From: Bacteroidales bacterium
Lineage (GTDB): Bacteria; Bacteroidota; Bacteroidia; Bacteroidales; VadinHA17
Reading direction: 5' to 3'
Assembly (NCBI GenBank): GCA_017882245.1
Contig: JADGPV010000022.1
Coordinates: forward strand, 1 to 25,302
DNA length: 25,302 bases
Below are positions 17,839 through 25,115 of this stretch, piece after piece (positions within the stretch are counted from its first letter, which is position 1; each line of letters starts with the position of its first letter). A program made the translations under genes and the position numbers. The notes beneath the pieces are model-generated. The model was given only the letters and a program-made list of their open reading frames with translations. It made no database searches and was not told where the DNA came from.

Positions 17839-19811
17839 TATAAAAACCCAATTCGACATTGGACTCTGACTTCACTCTTTACTGCTCTGTCCAATTCCTC
17901 CCGAAAAACCATGAAAGCATACTTCGCCCTTACCTCCACTCTGTCTGACGGCTTCCAGGACAGCATCAGGAACGAGCGGCTGCATTCACCATATAAGGCC
18001 GGAACGCTAAATGATGATAGAAGATCATTCTCCCAAACATATAACCTGCTGTCATAACCATCAGTAGTACACAGTGCATATCTGAACCACATCTTCAGTG
18101 GAACAGCATGAAACGAATAAGAAATATCCTGGCATAGCATGTATCCGTTTTCACCTGAAGGACTTATACTGCCCATCGAGGCACGCATTGTCAGGTGAAT
18201 GTTTTCAACAGGATCATAGTTAAAAACAAACGCCATCACTCGCCTTTCCCGGGTTTCTGACCCGGCTGCACCAGTCTCACTGGCCACGTCATATTCGCGT
18301 GAAGAGGACGTATATGTCAGCCTCAGGGAGAGATCGTCACGCGGCAGATACTCGCTTCTGATCTCAATCCTGTTGCCGTAAGAGGGAGATGAGGACCGGT
18401 ACCGGGGCCAGGGAATACGATAATGATCTGCGCCTGCACTGACAAAGAGATGACGGGCTATCTCCAGATGAACAGATGCAGCTATGCCGGTCTCGTTGGA
18501 GGAGCCTGTACCGGCCTTGAAGACTCCGGAATGAAATGCATAGTATTCCGGAGAGAGATGCCGGGCTATAACATTGAATGTCGCCCTGTTGGAAGGTTTA
18601 GTCCTTATGCCGCCAGTGACAGCCCATGAGCCCGGGAAGCTTGCTGCTGCCTCAGTAAAGAAAAGCAGCGGTCCTGTTCCGGCCTTGAAATCAGCCGACA
18701 GATTTATCAACCGATTGCCGGAAAAGGCTTTGATGTTTTCGGCCTGCAGTTTATCAGGCAGAAAAGGCAGGGAAAACCATGTAATTGATGATGCTAATCC
18801 GGACCTTATTCTGTCCGTCCCATAGTTAATGTGCAAACCGGCCACATATTCCGTCAGGCTGTTTTGTGCTTCACGTTGTGCGACGCTTTTATGAATGCCT
18901 CCCTTCACCAGGTTGGTCACAGCCACCACGTTGCTGTCATTGTCAAAAAACAGACGGGCATCGATTCTGTTCGAGGAAGCAAAGAGCGTTGCTCCGCGTG
19001 TCATGCTGCCCAAAACACAGCTCACACCCCTGAAGAAATTATTCTCCTCGGAGGAGGTGTACTGTGTGACGGCGCTCCGTCCTGTCATGAATGAAGGAGA
19101 GCCAAGCCATGACCCCTGCCACGAGCCGCTGTTGAACAGAAGCCCCTCGCCAAAACGAAGTGTGTAATCGCCTATGATGATGCGGTCAATAACCCCTCTG
19201 CCATGGTACATGAGATAGCCCGAGAGAAAGTCCGCGCCCAATGAACCCTTAAAGGTAAAAGGTTCGCCGGGATCATTCTCTGCAGTGACACCATAGCTCA
19301 ATAAGCTTCCTTCATGTCTTACCTTCACCAGTGACCTTAAGCCACCTTCATCGTCGTCAGTTTGGTTAAAACGTGCCATAGCCGTCATGATGACCGTTGT
19401 TCTGCCCGAAGAAAGACTGCTCTTTTTCTCTGAAGACTCAAGGTTTACATAAGGAGCCATAAGCATTACAGTAAAGCGGTCAAAAGCCGGCAAGAGTGCT
19501 ATCTCGTACAATGAAACAACATCTCCTTTTCTTTTAATATAGTCTGCAAGAACCCTGACCTGGAACTCCGTCAGGAAGAAGAGTCGGGCAATCTCATCCT
19601 CATCGCCATTGTTGATTACTACGGGCTTATCTTCAAGCTCCGACAGCTTTTCAAAGAGCCATGAGGCTTCGTATTCATCTGTAAATGACATGATTATGTC
19701 AGCAGCTTCTGAAATACCTGATACGCTCTCCTGTGCTTGTGCAGAAGCAGAAATCATCATCAGAAAGAGAAAGAAAAGAGGTAGAATCTTTATTTTCCTC
19801 TTATGTTCCAT
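17838..19811 (-). CDS. Outer-membrane protein with N-terminal helix-hairpin-helix domain and beta-barrel
   Basis: From the ATG at 19811 the protein has 657 residues and a clear signal peptide (basic EHKRKIK, hydrophobic PLFFLFLMM, then SASAQA before the likely cleavage site). The mature N-terminus contains a ComEA-like helix-hairpin-helix region (ARLFFLTEFQVRVLADYI then SLYEIALLPAFDRF). The rest is rich in alternating polar and aromatic strands, for example RIIIGDYTLRFGEGLLFNSG, and ends in a hydrophobic strand (CRIGFL), as beta-barrels do. Proteins of this build are common in Bacteroidota but lack a firm function. A longer open frame to 19913 would bury the signal peptide and is rejected. 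The start overlaps the end of the upstream outer-membrane gene by 22 bases, so the two are coupled. Confidence 0.8.
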   Translation of the reverse strand: MEHKRKIKILPLFFLFLMMISASAQAQESVSGISEAADIIMSFTDEYEASWLFEKLSELEDKPVVINNGDEDEIARLFFLTEFQVRVLADYIKRKGDVVSLYEIALLPAFDRFTVMLMAPYVNLESSEKKSSLSSGRTTVIMTAMARFNQTDDDEGGLRSLVKVRHEGSLLSYGVTAENDPGEPFTFKGSLGADFLSGYLMYHGRGVIDRIIIGDYTLRFGEGLLFNSGSWQGSWLGSPSFMTGRSAVTQYTSSEENNFFRGVSCVLGSMTRGATLFASSNRIDARLFFDNDSNVVAVTNLVKGGIHKSVAQREAQNSLTEYVAGLHINYGTDRIRSGLASSITWFSLPFLPDKLQAENIKAFSGNRLINLSADFKAGTGPLLFFTEAAASFPGSWAVTGGIRTKPSNRATFNVIARHLSPEYYAFHSGVFKAGTGSSNETGIAASVHLEIARHLFVSAGADHYRIPWPRYRSSSPSYGNRIEIRSEYLPRDDLSLRLTYTSSSREYDVASETGAAGSETRERRVMAFVFNYDPVENIHLTMRASMGSISPSGENGYMLCQDISYSFHAVPLKMWFRYALCTTDGYDSRLYVWENDLLSSFSVPALYGECSRSFLMLSWKPSDRVEVRAKYAFMVFREELDRAVKSEVRVQCRIGFL

Positions 19812-20599
19812 ATAAATGAAAGAGAGGAGGTTATTCCTGTCATACTGTTTATCATAAATCCGGCATCGGTCTGCAGCGAGCCTGAGACAAAACCCACCCC
19901 GAATGCAAAACATGATGGTGAACTCAGATATCCGGATCTCAGGATAAGCCTGTCGAGAACATTCCAGCTTATCCCGCTTTGGATAGAAAGAGGTTCATCT
20001 GTCACCTTGCTGCTTTCCAGTGTAACCAGAAGGTCATCTGAGAGCTTCCATTCAATACCGGTATTTATGGATGAGGGCAGATTGTTAAAGGGTGTCAGGG
20101 GATTAAAAAGATGCATTCCGAATGTAAGGGATGATGATAATGCTATCGTCATCCCCGCCTCAAATGTGATATGTGATACATCCCTGTAATCGCCGGCGCT
20201 TTTTTCCATGATATAGTCTGCCTGTACCCCGAGTGAGATTCCTTTGGTCAGAGTGACTGCGCTGCCAATGCCTGCGAAAATGCGGTAATAATCTCCATTA
20301 CCGTAGTGAGTCACAACAAGGCCCACTGGCACAGGTTCAGCATCTATAATCGCGCTGATAGCCTTTGACGATAATGCTGTCATCATATAGCGTGTCTCCA
20401 GGGCAAAGGAAGCGCTTGTGCCCGGGTATGAAGCCAGCAAGGCCTGGTTATGAAAGCAGCTCCAGTGACCTGATGATGCGGAAGTGGCGAAGGCCATGCC
20501 CATCTCACAGGCGCCGTGAGGTACATATATAGGTTCACCGGCATGTAAACCGGCAACCGCAATACTAAACAACAATACTACTGCATTCCACCGCAGCAT
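19790..20599 (-). CDS. Putative outer-membrane beta-barrel protein (PorV/FadL-like fold)
   Basis: The 269-residue protein has a signal peptide (MLRWNAVVLLFSIAVAGLHA) and then a glycine- and aromatic-rich sequence with repeated amphipathic strands, such as YYRIFAGIGSAVTLTKGISL, FEAGMTIALSSSLTFGMHLF and LRSGYLSSPSCFAFGVGF. The early stretch SSGHWSCFHNQALLASYPG resembles the start of PorV/FadL-like barrels in this phylum (a W-x-x-x-N-x-A-L pattern). I cannot name a substrate. It overlaps the helix-hairpin-helix barrel gene downstream, which suggests that the two outer-membrane proteins work together. A likely promoter precedes it. Confidence 0.65.
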   Translation of the reverse strand: MLRWNAVVLLFSIAVAGLHAGEPIYVPHGACEMGMAFATSASSGHWSCFHNQALLASYPGTSASFALETRYMMTALSSKAISAIIDAEPVPVGLVVTHYGNGDYYRIFAGIGSAVTLTKGISLGVQADYIMEKSAGDYRDVSHITFEAGMTIALSSSLTFGMHLFNPLTPFNNLPSSINTGIEWKLSDDLLVTLESSKVTDEPLSIQSGISWNVLDRLILRSGYLSSPSCFAFGVGFVSGSLQTDAGFMINSMTGITSSLSFIWNIRGK

Positions 20600-20619
20600 A
20601 TCGAAACATAATTACACAA

Positions 20620-20650
20620 TAAATTTACGACGGTTTATTCTCAATGTCAA
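20620..20650 (-). promoter_or_regulatory. Candidate promoter of the outer-membrane gene pair
   Basis: On the minus strand, TTG (20650-20648) is followed after 20 bases by TAAATTTA (20627-20620), which differs from TAnnTTTG only at its last base. Spacing suits a Bacteroidota housekeeping promoter. It lies 20 bases upstream of the ATG at 20599 and just beyond the recJ terminator hairpin. Confidence 0.4.
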
Positions 20651-20660
20651 CAGAATCTTT

Positions 20661-20726
20661 AAAAAAAAGGCAGTAGGCAGCAGGCAATAGTGGTGTGGCT
20701 TATTAATTCACTACTGCCTATTGCCT
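20661..20726 (-). terminator. recJ terminator built from inverted heptad repeats
   Basis: Read on the minus strand after the recJ stop, AGGCAATAGGCAGTAGTG (20726-20709) can pair with CACTATTGCCTGCTGCCT (20692-20675) over 18 positions with two G-U pairs and one A-C mismatch, around a 16-base loop. One more repeat unit follows, and then eight T residues (20668-20661). On the plus strand the units at 20668-20688 are AGGCAGT, AGGCAGC, AGGCAAT. The seven-base periodicity lets the arms also pair one unit further along, bringing the stem directly against the T-tract. This fits an intrinsic terminator. Confidence 0.75.
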
Positions 20727-20729
20727 AAT

Positions 20730-22436
20730 CTAAGCCTTGATATCCTTGATATTCAGCTGCACCGAGCTCTTGCCTCTATACTCGTTCAGCTCGACTGAAT
20801 AGGCTATATCGACCACGCCCCCGCACTCCCTGAATATCTCCATCATATCTGCCTGCCCGAACGCGATGGCACCTATCGGTTCTGCATTCTGTCGCGTGAA
20901 GCTCAGCTTAAGATGCGTGCCGTTGTTGCCGACAGGCTGGCATGCCAATGTCTTGACTCTGCGCGACACAAATACCGGCGCCATATTCTCAGGCCCGAAA
21001 GGCTGAAAACGTTCAAGATAACGGTACATACTTATTCCCACATCCTCAATAGGTATCTCTGCATCAATATTTACTGAAGGAACAAGGTGTTCATCCTTTA
21101 TGGTGTCACTGACAAATTTCTCAAACCGTTCACGAAATGACTGCAGGTTCTCCTGTTTAAGCGTCAGTCCCGCAGCAAACATATGTCCTCCGAAACTCTC
21201 CAGGAGGTCAGAGCATGATTCGATTGCCTGATAAAGGTCATAGCCCGGTACACTGCGAGCCGATCCGGTAGCAAAGCCATCCTTTGATTCCGTAAGGATG
21301 ACAGTCGGGCGATAGTATGTTTCAATGAGTCTTGAAGCGACAATACCTATGACACCTTTATGCCACCCCTGGTGGAACAGTACCGTGGTGCGGGAGTTGT
21401 TCATGCGGTTGTCTTCGCTGACCATCCTCCGTGCTTCCGAGGTTATCTCGCTGTCTTTCTTCCTCCTGTCGTCATTGCTATGGTCAATGTCATTACAGAT
21501 GGCAACAGCAAGATCCGAATCCTGCGATACAAGTAACTCTACAGCCTTGCTTCCTGACTCCATGCGTCCGGCTGCGTTTATACGCGGTCCGATGCGAAAG
21601 ACGATGTCTTCGACAGCAAGGGGCATGCGGATCTTTGCCTTCTCTATGATTTTCTGGAAACCCAGGCGTGGCGCCTCATTAAGCTGCTTCAAACCGAAAT
21701 ATGCGAGTATCCTGTTTTCGCCGGTCATAGGGACGATGTCAGATCCGATGCTTACAGCCACCAGGTCAAGATAAGGTATGATCTTTTCAAAGGGTATATT
21801 CTGCAATTGACAGTAAGCTTGTATGAGCTTAAACCCGACACCGCAGCCGGACAATTCCTTATAGGGATAGTTGCACCCCGGTTGTTTGGGGTCAAGCACA
21901 GCCGTTGCATCAGGTATTTCGTCACCCGGAAGATGATGATCGCAGATGATTAAGTCAATGCCTTTGGAGCGTGCATACTTCACTTTCTCAACGGCCTTGA
22001 TGCCACAATCAAGTGCAACTATCAGCCGGCAGTTAGTCTGTGCGGCATAATCGATACCCTTCAGCGAGAGGCCGTAACCCTCATGGTATCTGTCCGGAAT
22101 ATAATAATCGAGACTTGAATGCCTCTCACGAAGGAATGAATACAGCATCGCAACAGAAGTGGTGCCGTCGACATCATAGTCGCCATATACCAGTATCTTC
22201 TCATTGCGTGCTATTGCCGTAGAGATACGGTCAACAGCCCTGTTCATGTCCTTCATCAGGAAGGGATCATGCAGGGATTTCAAAGACGGGTTAAAAAATT
22301 CTTCAGCCTGTTTTTTGCTCGTGATGCCGCGTTGCACCATGAGATTGGCGACAGCGGCAGGCACTGCCATCTCTGTCGCCAGGGTCATGACGACAGACTC
22401 GTCGCCCCCCTCTCTCAAGAGCCACTTTTTTTCCAT
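20730..22436 (-). CDS. recJ: Single-stranded-DNA-specific exonuclease RecJ
   Basis: RecJ degrades single-stranded DNA 5' to 3' in recombination and repair. The 568-residue protein has DHH-family motif I GDYDVDGTTS (85-94), LIVALDCGIK, the DHH motif in ICDHHLPGDEIP, and the DHHA1 domain with FATGSARSVPG and ESFGGHMFAAGLTL. A C-terminal OB-like domain follows. The ATG at 22436 gives the usual N-terminus (KKWLLREG) and starts 11 bases after the lipA-lipB stop, so the two are probably co-transcribed. A hairpin with a T8 tract follows its stop. Confidence 0.97.
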   Translation of the reverse strand: MEKKWLLREGGDESVVMTLATEMAVPAAVANLMVQRGITSKKQAEEFFNPSLKSLHDPFLMKDMNRAVDRISTAIARNEKILVYGDYDVDGTTSVAMLYSFLRERHSSLDYYIPDRYHEGYGLSLKGIDYAAQTNCRLIVALDCGIKAVEKVKYARSKGIDLIICDHHLPGDEIPDATAVLDPKQPGCNYPYKELSGCGVGFKLIQAYCQLQNIPFEKIIPYLDLVAVSIGSDIVPMTGENRILAYFGLKQLNEAPRLGFQKIIEKAKIRMPLAVEDIVFRIGPRINAAGRMESGSKAVELLVSQDSDLAVAICNDIDHSNDDRRKKDSEITSEARRMVSEDNRMNNSRTTVLFHQGWHKGVIGIVASRLIETYYRPTVILTESKDGFATGSARSVPGYDLYQAIESCSDLLESFGGHMFAAGLTLKQENLQSFRERFEKFVSDTIKDEHLVPSVNIDAEIPIEDVGISMYRYLERFQPFGPENMAPVFVSRRVKTLACQPVGNNGTHLKLSFTRQNAEPIGAIAFGQADMMEIFRECGGVVDIAYSVELNEYRGKSSVQLNIKDIKA

Positions 22437-22447
22437 TATATTTTATT

Positions 22448-24004
22448 TTAATAATATTCATATCCGAAGACCTCCCTCATTGTGTTGCTCATTATCTCTT
22501 TAACCTCACTCATACTTACACTCCTTCCGGTCTCTTTCTCAATGCTTGTCACACCTTTGTCGGTGAAGCCGCAGGGGTTAATATGATCAAAGTAAGAGAG
22601 GTCAGTGCAGACGTTCAAAGCGAAGCCATGCATTGTGATATACCTCGCTGCTCTGACGCCAATTGCACAAATCTTTCTCGTGTGTGTGCTGATGCCCGGG
22701 TCGATCCATACTCCCGTGGCTCCTTCCAGTCGCCCGCCGGTAACACCTAACTGTGAGATACATTTTATAACTGCCTCTTCAATCAGGTGTATATATTCTT
22801 TCAGTCCGAGGTTCATGGCCCCGATGTCAAAAATCGGGTATCCGACAAGCTGTCCCGGACCATGATATGTTATGTCTCCTCCCCTGTCAATATGGTAGAA
22901 CGACGCATCGTGTGCTTTAAGCTGTATATAATCCAGCAGCAGATTTTGCTGTGACCCGCTTTTCCCAAGGGTATAGACATGATTGTGTTCGACAAAGATG
23001 AGGCGGTCCGGGGTCCTGTGCAAGACACCGTCAACTCCTCCTTTTTCTTTCACCTTAGCATTGAAGAATTTCTCCTGGTAATCCCAGGTCTCCTTGTAGT
23101 CTCTGAATCCTAAATCATCAAATATAACCTTGCACCCTTTACCCTGCACCCTGTACCTTTTTACATGTTTCTCCGCATGGAACGAGCTGCGCACCAGGGG
23201 ACTGCTCTCAACAAACCCGAAACCGATCTCCAGTCCTTTCTGTTTGTACTCCTCAAATTTATCAGGTGTAATATACTCAACTACCGGAATGTGGCTTAGT
23301 GTAGGCGCCAGGTACTGACCTATCGTCACAACGCTGCAACCGGTTGCATGAAGGTCATGCAAAGCCTCTGTCACCTCGTCTTCACTCTCTCCAAGTCCAA
23401 GCATCAATCCCGACTTGGCCGTGATACCTCTGGCATTTATATGCCTCAGTACACTAAGGCTCACCTCGTACTTCGCCACCGACCTGATCAGAGGCGTCAG
23501 TCGTCTTACGGTTTCTATGTTATGTGAGATGATGTCCGGTCGTGCGTCGATCACCCGGTCAATTTCGGAAATATTACCGCGGAAGTCGGGTATCAGTGTC
23601 TCTATTGTCACTTCCGGATTGACCTCTTTGATAGTGCGGATAGTGTCAGCCCAGTGCTGCGCTCCTCCGTCAGGAAGATCATCGCGGTCAACAGATGTGA
23701 TGACGCAGTGCCGGAGACCCATTGTCCTGACAGCCATGGCTACCCTCTCCGGTTCACCATCGTCTGGTGGGAGAGGCTTGCCGCTGGTGGTGCCGCAGAA
23801 TTTGCATGAACGGGTGCATATCTCTCCGAGGATCATCAGGGTGGCAGTACCAGAATTCCAGCACTCCCCGATGTTCGGACAGTTACCGCTTGTACAGATC
23901 GTATTAAGCTGGTTATCCTCAACAAGGTGTTTTACCATGGTGTAACTCTCCCCGCTTGCCCGCTGCATCTTAAGCCATGATGGCAATCTCCTGCTTCCTG
24001 ACAT
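22448..24004 (-). CDS. LipA-LipB fusion: lipoyl synthase joined to octanoyltransferase
   Basis: One uninterrupted 518-residue frame encodes two enzymes of lipoate synthesis. Residues 1 to about 281 are complete lipoyl synthase: auxiliary cluster cysteines C37, C42, C48, radical-SAM CTRSCKFC (C63, C67, C70), and the closing VESSPLVRSSFHAEKHV that normally ends LipA. From about residue 294 comes octanoyl-ACP transferase LipB: VIFDDLGFRDYKETW, RGGDITYHGPGQLVGYP, GRLEGATGVWI and the catalytic cysteine in INPCGFTDKGV. The linker KRYRVQGKGCK is encoded by a four-unit seven-base repeat. LipB makes the octanoyl-protein and LipA inserts sulfur, so the fusion joins consecutive steps. A GTG inside the repeat (about 23150) could give separate LipB as well. 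lipA and lipB are usually separate genes. recJ follows after 11 bases. Confidence 0.93.
   Translation of the reverse strand: MSGSRRLPSWLKMQRASGESYTMVKHLVEDNQLNTICTSGNCPNIGECWNSGTATLMILGEICTRSCKFCGTTSGKPLPPDDGEPERVAMAVRTMGLRHCVITSVDRDDLPDGGAQHWADTIRTIKEVNPEVTIETLIPDFRGNISEIDRVIDARPDIISHNIETVRRLTPLIRSVAKYEVSLSVLRHINARGITAKSGLMLGLGESEDEVTEALHDLHATGCSVVTIGQYLAPTLSHIPVVEYITPDKFEEYKQKGLEIGFGFVESSPLVRSSFHAEKHVKRYRVQGKGCKVIFDDLGFRDYKETWDYQEKFFNAKVKEKGGVDGVLHRTPDRLIFVEHNHVYTLGKSGSQQNLLLDYIQLKAHDASFYHIDRGGDITYHGPGQLVGYPIFDIGAMNLGLKEYIHLIEEAVIKCISQLGVTGGRLEGATGVWIDPGISTHTRKICAIGVRAARYITMHGFALNVCTDLSYFDHINPCGFTDKGVTSIEKETGRSVSMSEVKEIMSNTMREVFGYEYY
23131..23158 (-). repeat. Translated heptad array at the LipA-LipB junction
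   Basis: On the minus strand four seven-base units follow each other: AGGTACA, GGGTGCA, GGGTAAA, GGGTGCA. They are read in frame as the linker RYRVQGKGC. Because seven is not a multiple of three, each unit is read in a different phase, and no phase used here meets a stop codon. The array starts within two codons of the usual LipA C-terminus. Confidence 0.8.
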
Positions 24005-24035
24005 TCCCTTTCCTGCCCTGAATTAAAACAACAGA

Positions 24036-24043
24036 CAAAGGTA
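24036..24043 (-). promoter_or_regulatory. -7 promoter element of lipA-lipB
   Basis: The minus strand reads TACCTTTG, an exact TAnnTTTG match, 31 bases before the lipA-lipB ATG. It is identical to the lysS -7 element at 25090. No TTG is found 19-20 bases upstream. It lies in the 132-base region shared with the divergent transaminase gene. Confidence 0.5.
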
Positions 24044-24099
24044 TATAATAAAAGAGAAAATGTGAGGTCAAAAAATGATAACCGGAAACTATGAAAGTG

Positions 24100-24107
24100 T
24101 ATCTTTG
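24100..24107 (+). promoter_or_regulatory. -7 promoter element of the class IV aminotransferase gene
   Basis: TATCTTTG matches TAnnTTTG exactly and lies 29 bases before the ATG at 24137. A -33 TTG at normal spacing is not evident. Confidence 0.5.
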
Positions 24108-24136
24108 GATTATAACCAAATGGAATTCTGAAAATA

Positions 24137-24994
24137 ATGGATATAGTTTATCTGAACGGGCATTTCGTTCCCCGCGACAAGGCAATGATCAGTCCTGACG
24201 ACCGCGGATTTGTCTTTGGAGACAGCGTGTATGAGGTAATGAGATGGTACGGCGGTTTCTTTTTCGATATGGATGGTCACATGAACCGGCTTCGTCGCAG
24301 CCTGCATGAGACAAGGATTGTGTGGAACGACATTGACACTTTCGCGGATCTTGCTGAGGAGCTGGTAAATAAAAATGACCTTGGCAATGACTGCTCTTTG
24401 GTTTATGTTCAGGTGACCCGGGGTGCGGCTCCCCGCAACCATGTTTTTCCTGACCCGGCTGTGTCACCGACCGTTTTTGCCTCTGCCCGGAGACAGAGTG
24501 TGGACACGCTTCTCTGGGAACGCGGGATAGCCATCGCTGTCGCTCCTGACCCGCGCTGGAACCGATGTGACATCAAATCAACGGCACTCCTTGCAAATAT
24601 CATGTCATTACAGGAGGCACATGATAATGGTTTTATGGAGGTATGTTTTGTCCGCGACGGCTTTATCACTGAAGGTGCGCATTCAAACATCTTCCTTGTC
24701 AGAAATGATACAGTTTATACGCATCCTGAATCGAACTTTATTCTCTCAGGTATAACACGTAAAAACGTTATCTCCCTCGCTGCCGAGAATGGGATTGGTC
24801 TGGCCGAGGAAAGGGTAGCTGCCGATATAATTCCGTACATCCGTGAGGCCTTTATCACAAACACGTCAGGTGAGGTTATCCCCGTCATCAGGATAGGCGA
24901 CCAGATACTTGGTGACGGCACTCCGGGTGACATTACAAGAAAGATTCACGTGCTTTTCAGGGATAAGGTGATGGCAGGAAGCCCTGTGCATTAA
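24137..24994 (+). CDS. Class IV PLP aminotransferase, D-alanine transaminase-like
   Basis: The 285-residue protein has the fold-type IV signature: catalytic lysine K147 in RCDIKSTALLANI, the glutamate of ITEGAHSNIFLV (about 179) and the C-terminal AFITNTSGEVIPV. It also has the three residues known to hold the substrate carboxylate in D-amino acid transaminase: a tyrosine in DSVYEVMR (Y32) and R100/H102 in QVTRGAAPRNHVFP. This favours D-alanine transaminase (D-alanine to D-glutamate exchange) over branched-chain or aminodeoxychorismate enzymes. The start ATG gives the usual VYLNGHFVP beginning. It diverges from lipA-lipB. Its stop codon is followed at once by a seven-base repeat array. Confidence 0.87.
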   Translation: MDIVYLNGHFVPRDKAMISPDDRGFVFGDSVYEVMRWYGGFFFDMDGHMNRLRRSLHETRIVWNDIDTFADLAEELVNKNDLGNDCSLVYVQVTRGAAPRNHVFPDPAVSPTVFASARRQSVDTLLWERGIAIAVAPDPRWNRCDIKSTALLANIMSLQEAHDNGFMEVCFVRDGFITEGAHSNIFLVRNDTVYTHPESNFILSGITRKNVISLAAENGIGLAEERVAADIIPYIREAFITNTSGEVIPVIRIGDQILGDGTPGDITRKIHVLFRDKVMAGSPVH

Positions 24995-25022
24995 GCGTAG
25001 GGCAAAGAGTGTAGAGCGTAGA
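24995..25022 (+). repeat. Heptad array, GCGTAGA type
   Basis: Four seven-base units start on the base after the transaminase stop codon: GCGTAGG, GCAAAGA, GTGTAGA, GCGTAGA. The sequence is unrelated to the AGGCARY units elsewhere in the window, yet the unit length and number are the same. Confidence 0.7.
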
Positions 25023-25027
25023 GACCC

Positions 25028-25055
25028 TCAGACTTCAGACATTAGACTTTCAGAC
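25028..25055 (+). repeat. Heptad array, TCAGACT type
   Basis: Four degenerate seven-base units: TCAGACT, TCAGACA, TTAGACT, TTCAGAC (the last one slipped by a base). It forms a third sequence family of the same period, directly following the GCGTAGA-type array in the transaminase-lysS gap. Confidence 0.65.
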
Positions 25056-25066
25056 GCACCATACTT

Positions 25067-25080
25067 ATTGCCTACTGCCT
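25067..25080 (+). repeat. Two AGGCARY-type heptads in inverse orientation upstream of lysS
   Basis: ATTGCCT and ACTGCCT are the same units, in the same inverse orientation, as the right-hand arms near 17827-17838 and 20713-20726. No matching left arm is present in this gap, so this looks like a solitary half of the hairpin form. Confidence 0.75.
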
Positions 25081-25097
25081 AACGAATATTACCTTTG
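25068..25097 (+). promoter_or_regulatory. lysS promoter (TTG, 19-base spacer, TACCTTTG)
   Basis: TTG at 25068-25070, a spacer of 19 bases and TACCTTTG at 25090-25097 form the best complete Bacteroidota-type promoter in the window. The lysS ATG follows 18 bases later, so the leader is about ten bases and A/T-rich. The -33 TTG and half of the spacer lie inside the seven-base repeat units. Confidence 0.7.
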
Positions 25098-25115
25098 CAC
25101 AAATTTTAAATCATA

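Noticed and set aside
19812..19913. An N-terminal extension of the helix-hairpin-helix protein
   Set aside because: It would place the signal peptide internally; the ATG at 19811 gives a standard signal peptide.
23131..23158. A frameshift or assembly error as the cause of the LipA-LipB fusion
   Set aside because: Both domains are complete and the linker is open in one frame with no disrupted residues. A collapsed or expanded repeat in assembly remains possible and is listed as a check rather than assumed.
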